DNA of 64,000 nt from Cylindrospermum sp. FACHB-282 (lineage in GTDB: Bacteria; Cyanobacteriota; Cyanobacteriia; Cyanobacteriales; Nostocaceae): contig NZ_JACJRJ010000006.1 of NCBI RefSeq assembly GCF_014697195.1, positions 62,001 to 126,000 on the forward strand, written 5' to 3'. The notes under the pieces are model-generated. The model saw nothing but the letters and a program-made list of their open reading frames with translations. It did no database searches and was not told the DNA's origin. Numbering within the stretch: position 1 is the stretch's first letter; the number at the start of each line of letters is the position of its first letter. Positions 63,417 to 64,000 of this stretch are shown in pieces. Made by a program: the position numbers and the translations under genes.

Positions 63417-64000
63417 CTATGTACTATTTGACAACGGCCCTGCCATCAACGCAGCTTGCACTGTTTCACCAAGAGACTGGACTAAAGACCAAGATTTTTC
63501 CACTTGCCCCAAAGGCTCCATCACCATCAGAATACTCACACCCACCCAAGGAGTACGCTTCTTCTTCAACTGTGCCAGTTGATCTGCCCAAAACCAGTGT
63601 AAAGGTGATGGATTGCCACCGTTTGGCATGGCGTACCATTGCAACACAGCGAAGGTATCCTGTTTTGTAGAAGCGCGAAAGAACCTAGCTTCTACCTTAG
63701 CTTCGTTTTTTGAGCCTAAATTGGCTGGCTGTTTAACAGTAAACTCAGCAGAGCGATATTGAGCTATATCCCACTTTCCCCAATATGACTTCCCCCAGCC
63801 GTTAATCTCTGTCCATTCTACCTCTGGTTGATCTGTGGGGCCGTTTTGTGCTTGCAAAAGCAGCATAGCTTGGATTGGCGAGTCTTCTTTCTTGATTAAC
63901 TGCCAAGACCATTTGCCCTCGCCCATCTGTTGTTCTGTTTGTTCAATAGTTTGCCAACCAGGCAGGCTTAATCCCTGATGGCGGATCTGTTTCAATTCCT
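63417..64000 (-). CDS. Cyanoexosortase-B system-associated protein, N-terminus cut by window
   Basis: At least 193 residues, open through the right edge; the first in-window codons are not a real start. The sequence (LPGWQTIEQTEQQMGEGKWS, VEWTEINGWGKSYWGKWDIA, FAVLQWYAMPNGGNPSPLHW) matches what I know as the cyanoexosortase B system-associated family. The partner exosortase gene should lie just beyond the window. It fits the neighbouring polysaccharide export genes and the PEP-CTERM proteins at 49-50 kb. Confidence 0.82.
   Translation of the reverse strand, partial: ELKQIRHQGLSLPGWQTIEQTEQQMGEGKWSWQLIKKEDSPIQAMLLLQAQNGPTDQPEVEWTEINGWGKSYWGKWDIAQYRSAEFTVKQPANLGSKNEAKVEARFFRASTKQDTFAVLQWYAMPNGGNPSPLHWFWADQLAQLKKKRTPWVGVSILMVMEPLGQVEKSWSLVQSLGETVQAALMAGPLSNST

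Noticed and set aside
1-64000. tRNA or rRNA genes
   Set aside because: No stretch showed a convincing cloverleaf with a T-loop GTTCNANNC block in place, and no ribosomal RNA sequence was recognised.

Overview
The window comes from a filamentous, probably heterocyst-forming cyanobacterium (Nostoc/Anabaena-like). The reasons are frequent HIP1 octamers (GCGATCGC), AT-rich heptamer tandem repeats (37894-37935), an HpsJ-type gene, PEP-CTERM proteins with a cyanoexosortase-associated partner, and the rpmG-rpsR-RNB ribonuclease order. Nothing in the sequence names the species.

Region 1 (1-15.8 kb) is a defence island. A divergent WYL-like CRISPR-associated gene (TIGR03985 type) faces a long same-strand operon of type III-D character: csx3, csx3-AAA fusion, cas10, cas7, csx10 (cas5-like), cas11-like, a CARF protein with a probable RelE-like C-terminus, a Uma2-type nuclease, an insertion-bearing cas7, a PD-(D/E)XK-like gene, cas7, csx19, cas7 and an unrecognised last gene. 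Cas10 keeps the GGDD cyclase motif but shows no HD nuclease motif, so signalling by cyclic oligoadenylate (Cas10 to CARF effector, switched off by Csx3) looks like the main output. cas1, cas2 and cas6 are absent, and only two degenerate CRISPR repeats follow. Then come a gene with a stop at codon 2, a decayed toxin-antitoxin pair and an intact VapBC-like pair.

Region 2 (16-29.5 kb) holds a radical SAM gene and then a compact natural-product cluster: a DUF3326 protein, two tandem PLP-dependent Orn/Lys/Arg decarboxylase-like enzymes, a single-module NRPS (adenylation-carrier-condensation, no thioesterase), a methyltransferase, a DUF3109-type protein and a convergent MATE exporter. A plausible reading is an amino acid joined to a decarboxylation-derived amine and then exported; the product is unknown.

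Region 3 (29.5-32 kb) is a scrap yard: a MATE pseudogene with a deletion bounded by HIP1 sites, a transposase fragment, and a small toxin/immunity-like pair (Tse2-like).

Region 4 (32-48 kb) is mainly core chromosome: an isopropylmalate-synthase-like gene, RNase II/R-type nuclease, rpsR, rpmG, RDD protein, ArsA/Get3 ATPase, DUF2358, LCP protein, AI-2E transporter, subtilase, rpe, an eroded IS605-like element and hpsJ. Region 5 (48-64 kb) has two tandem PEP-CTERM proteins, a CsbD-like stress protein, uvrB, a possible BECR-type toxin/immunity pair, two Uma2 genes, two tandem rhomboid proteases, and a Wzc-like kinase and Wza-like exporter beside a cyanoexosortase-B-associated gene that runs off the right edge. 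Small repeats are spread throughout: a 71-bp double-hairpin repeat (three copies), a MITE with TAGGACTTACGCA ends (two copies) and a second inverted-repeat element.
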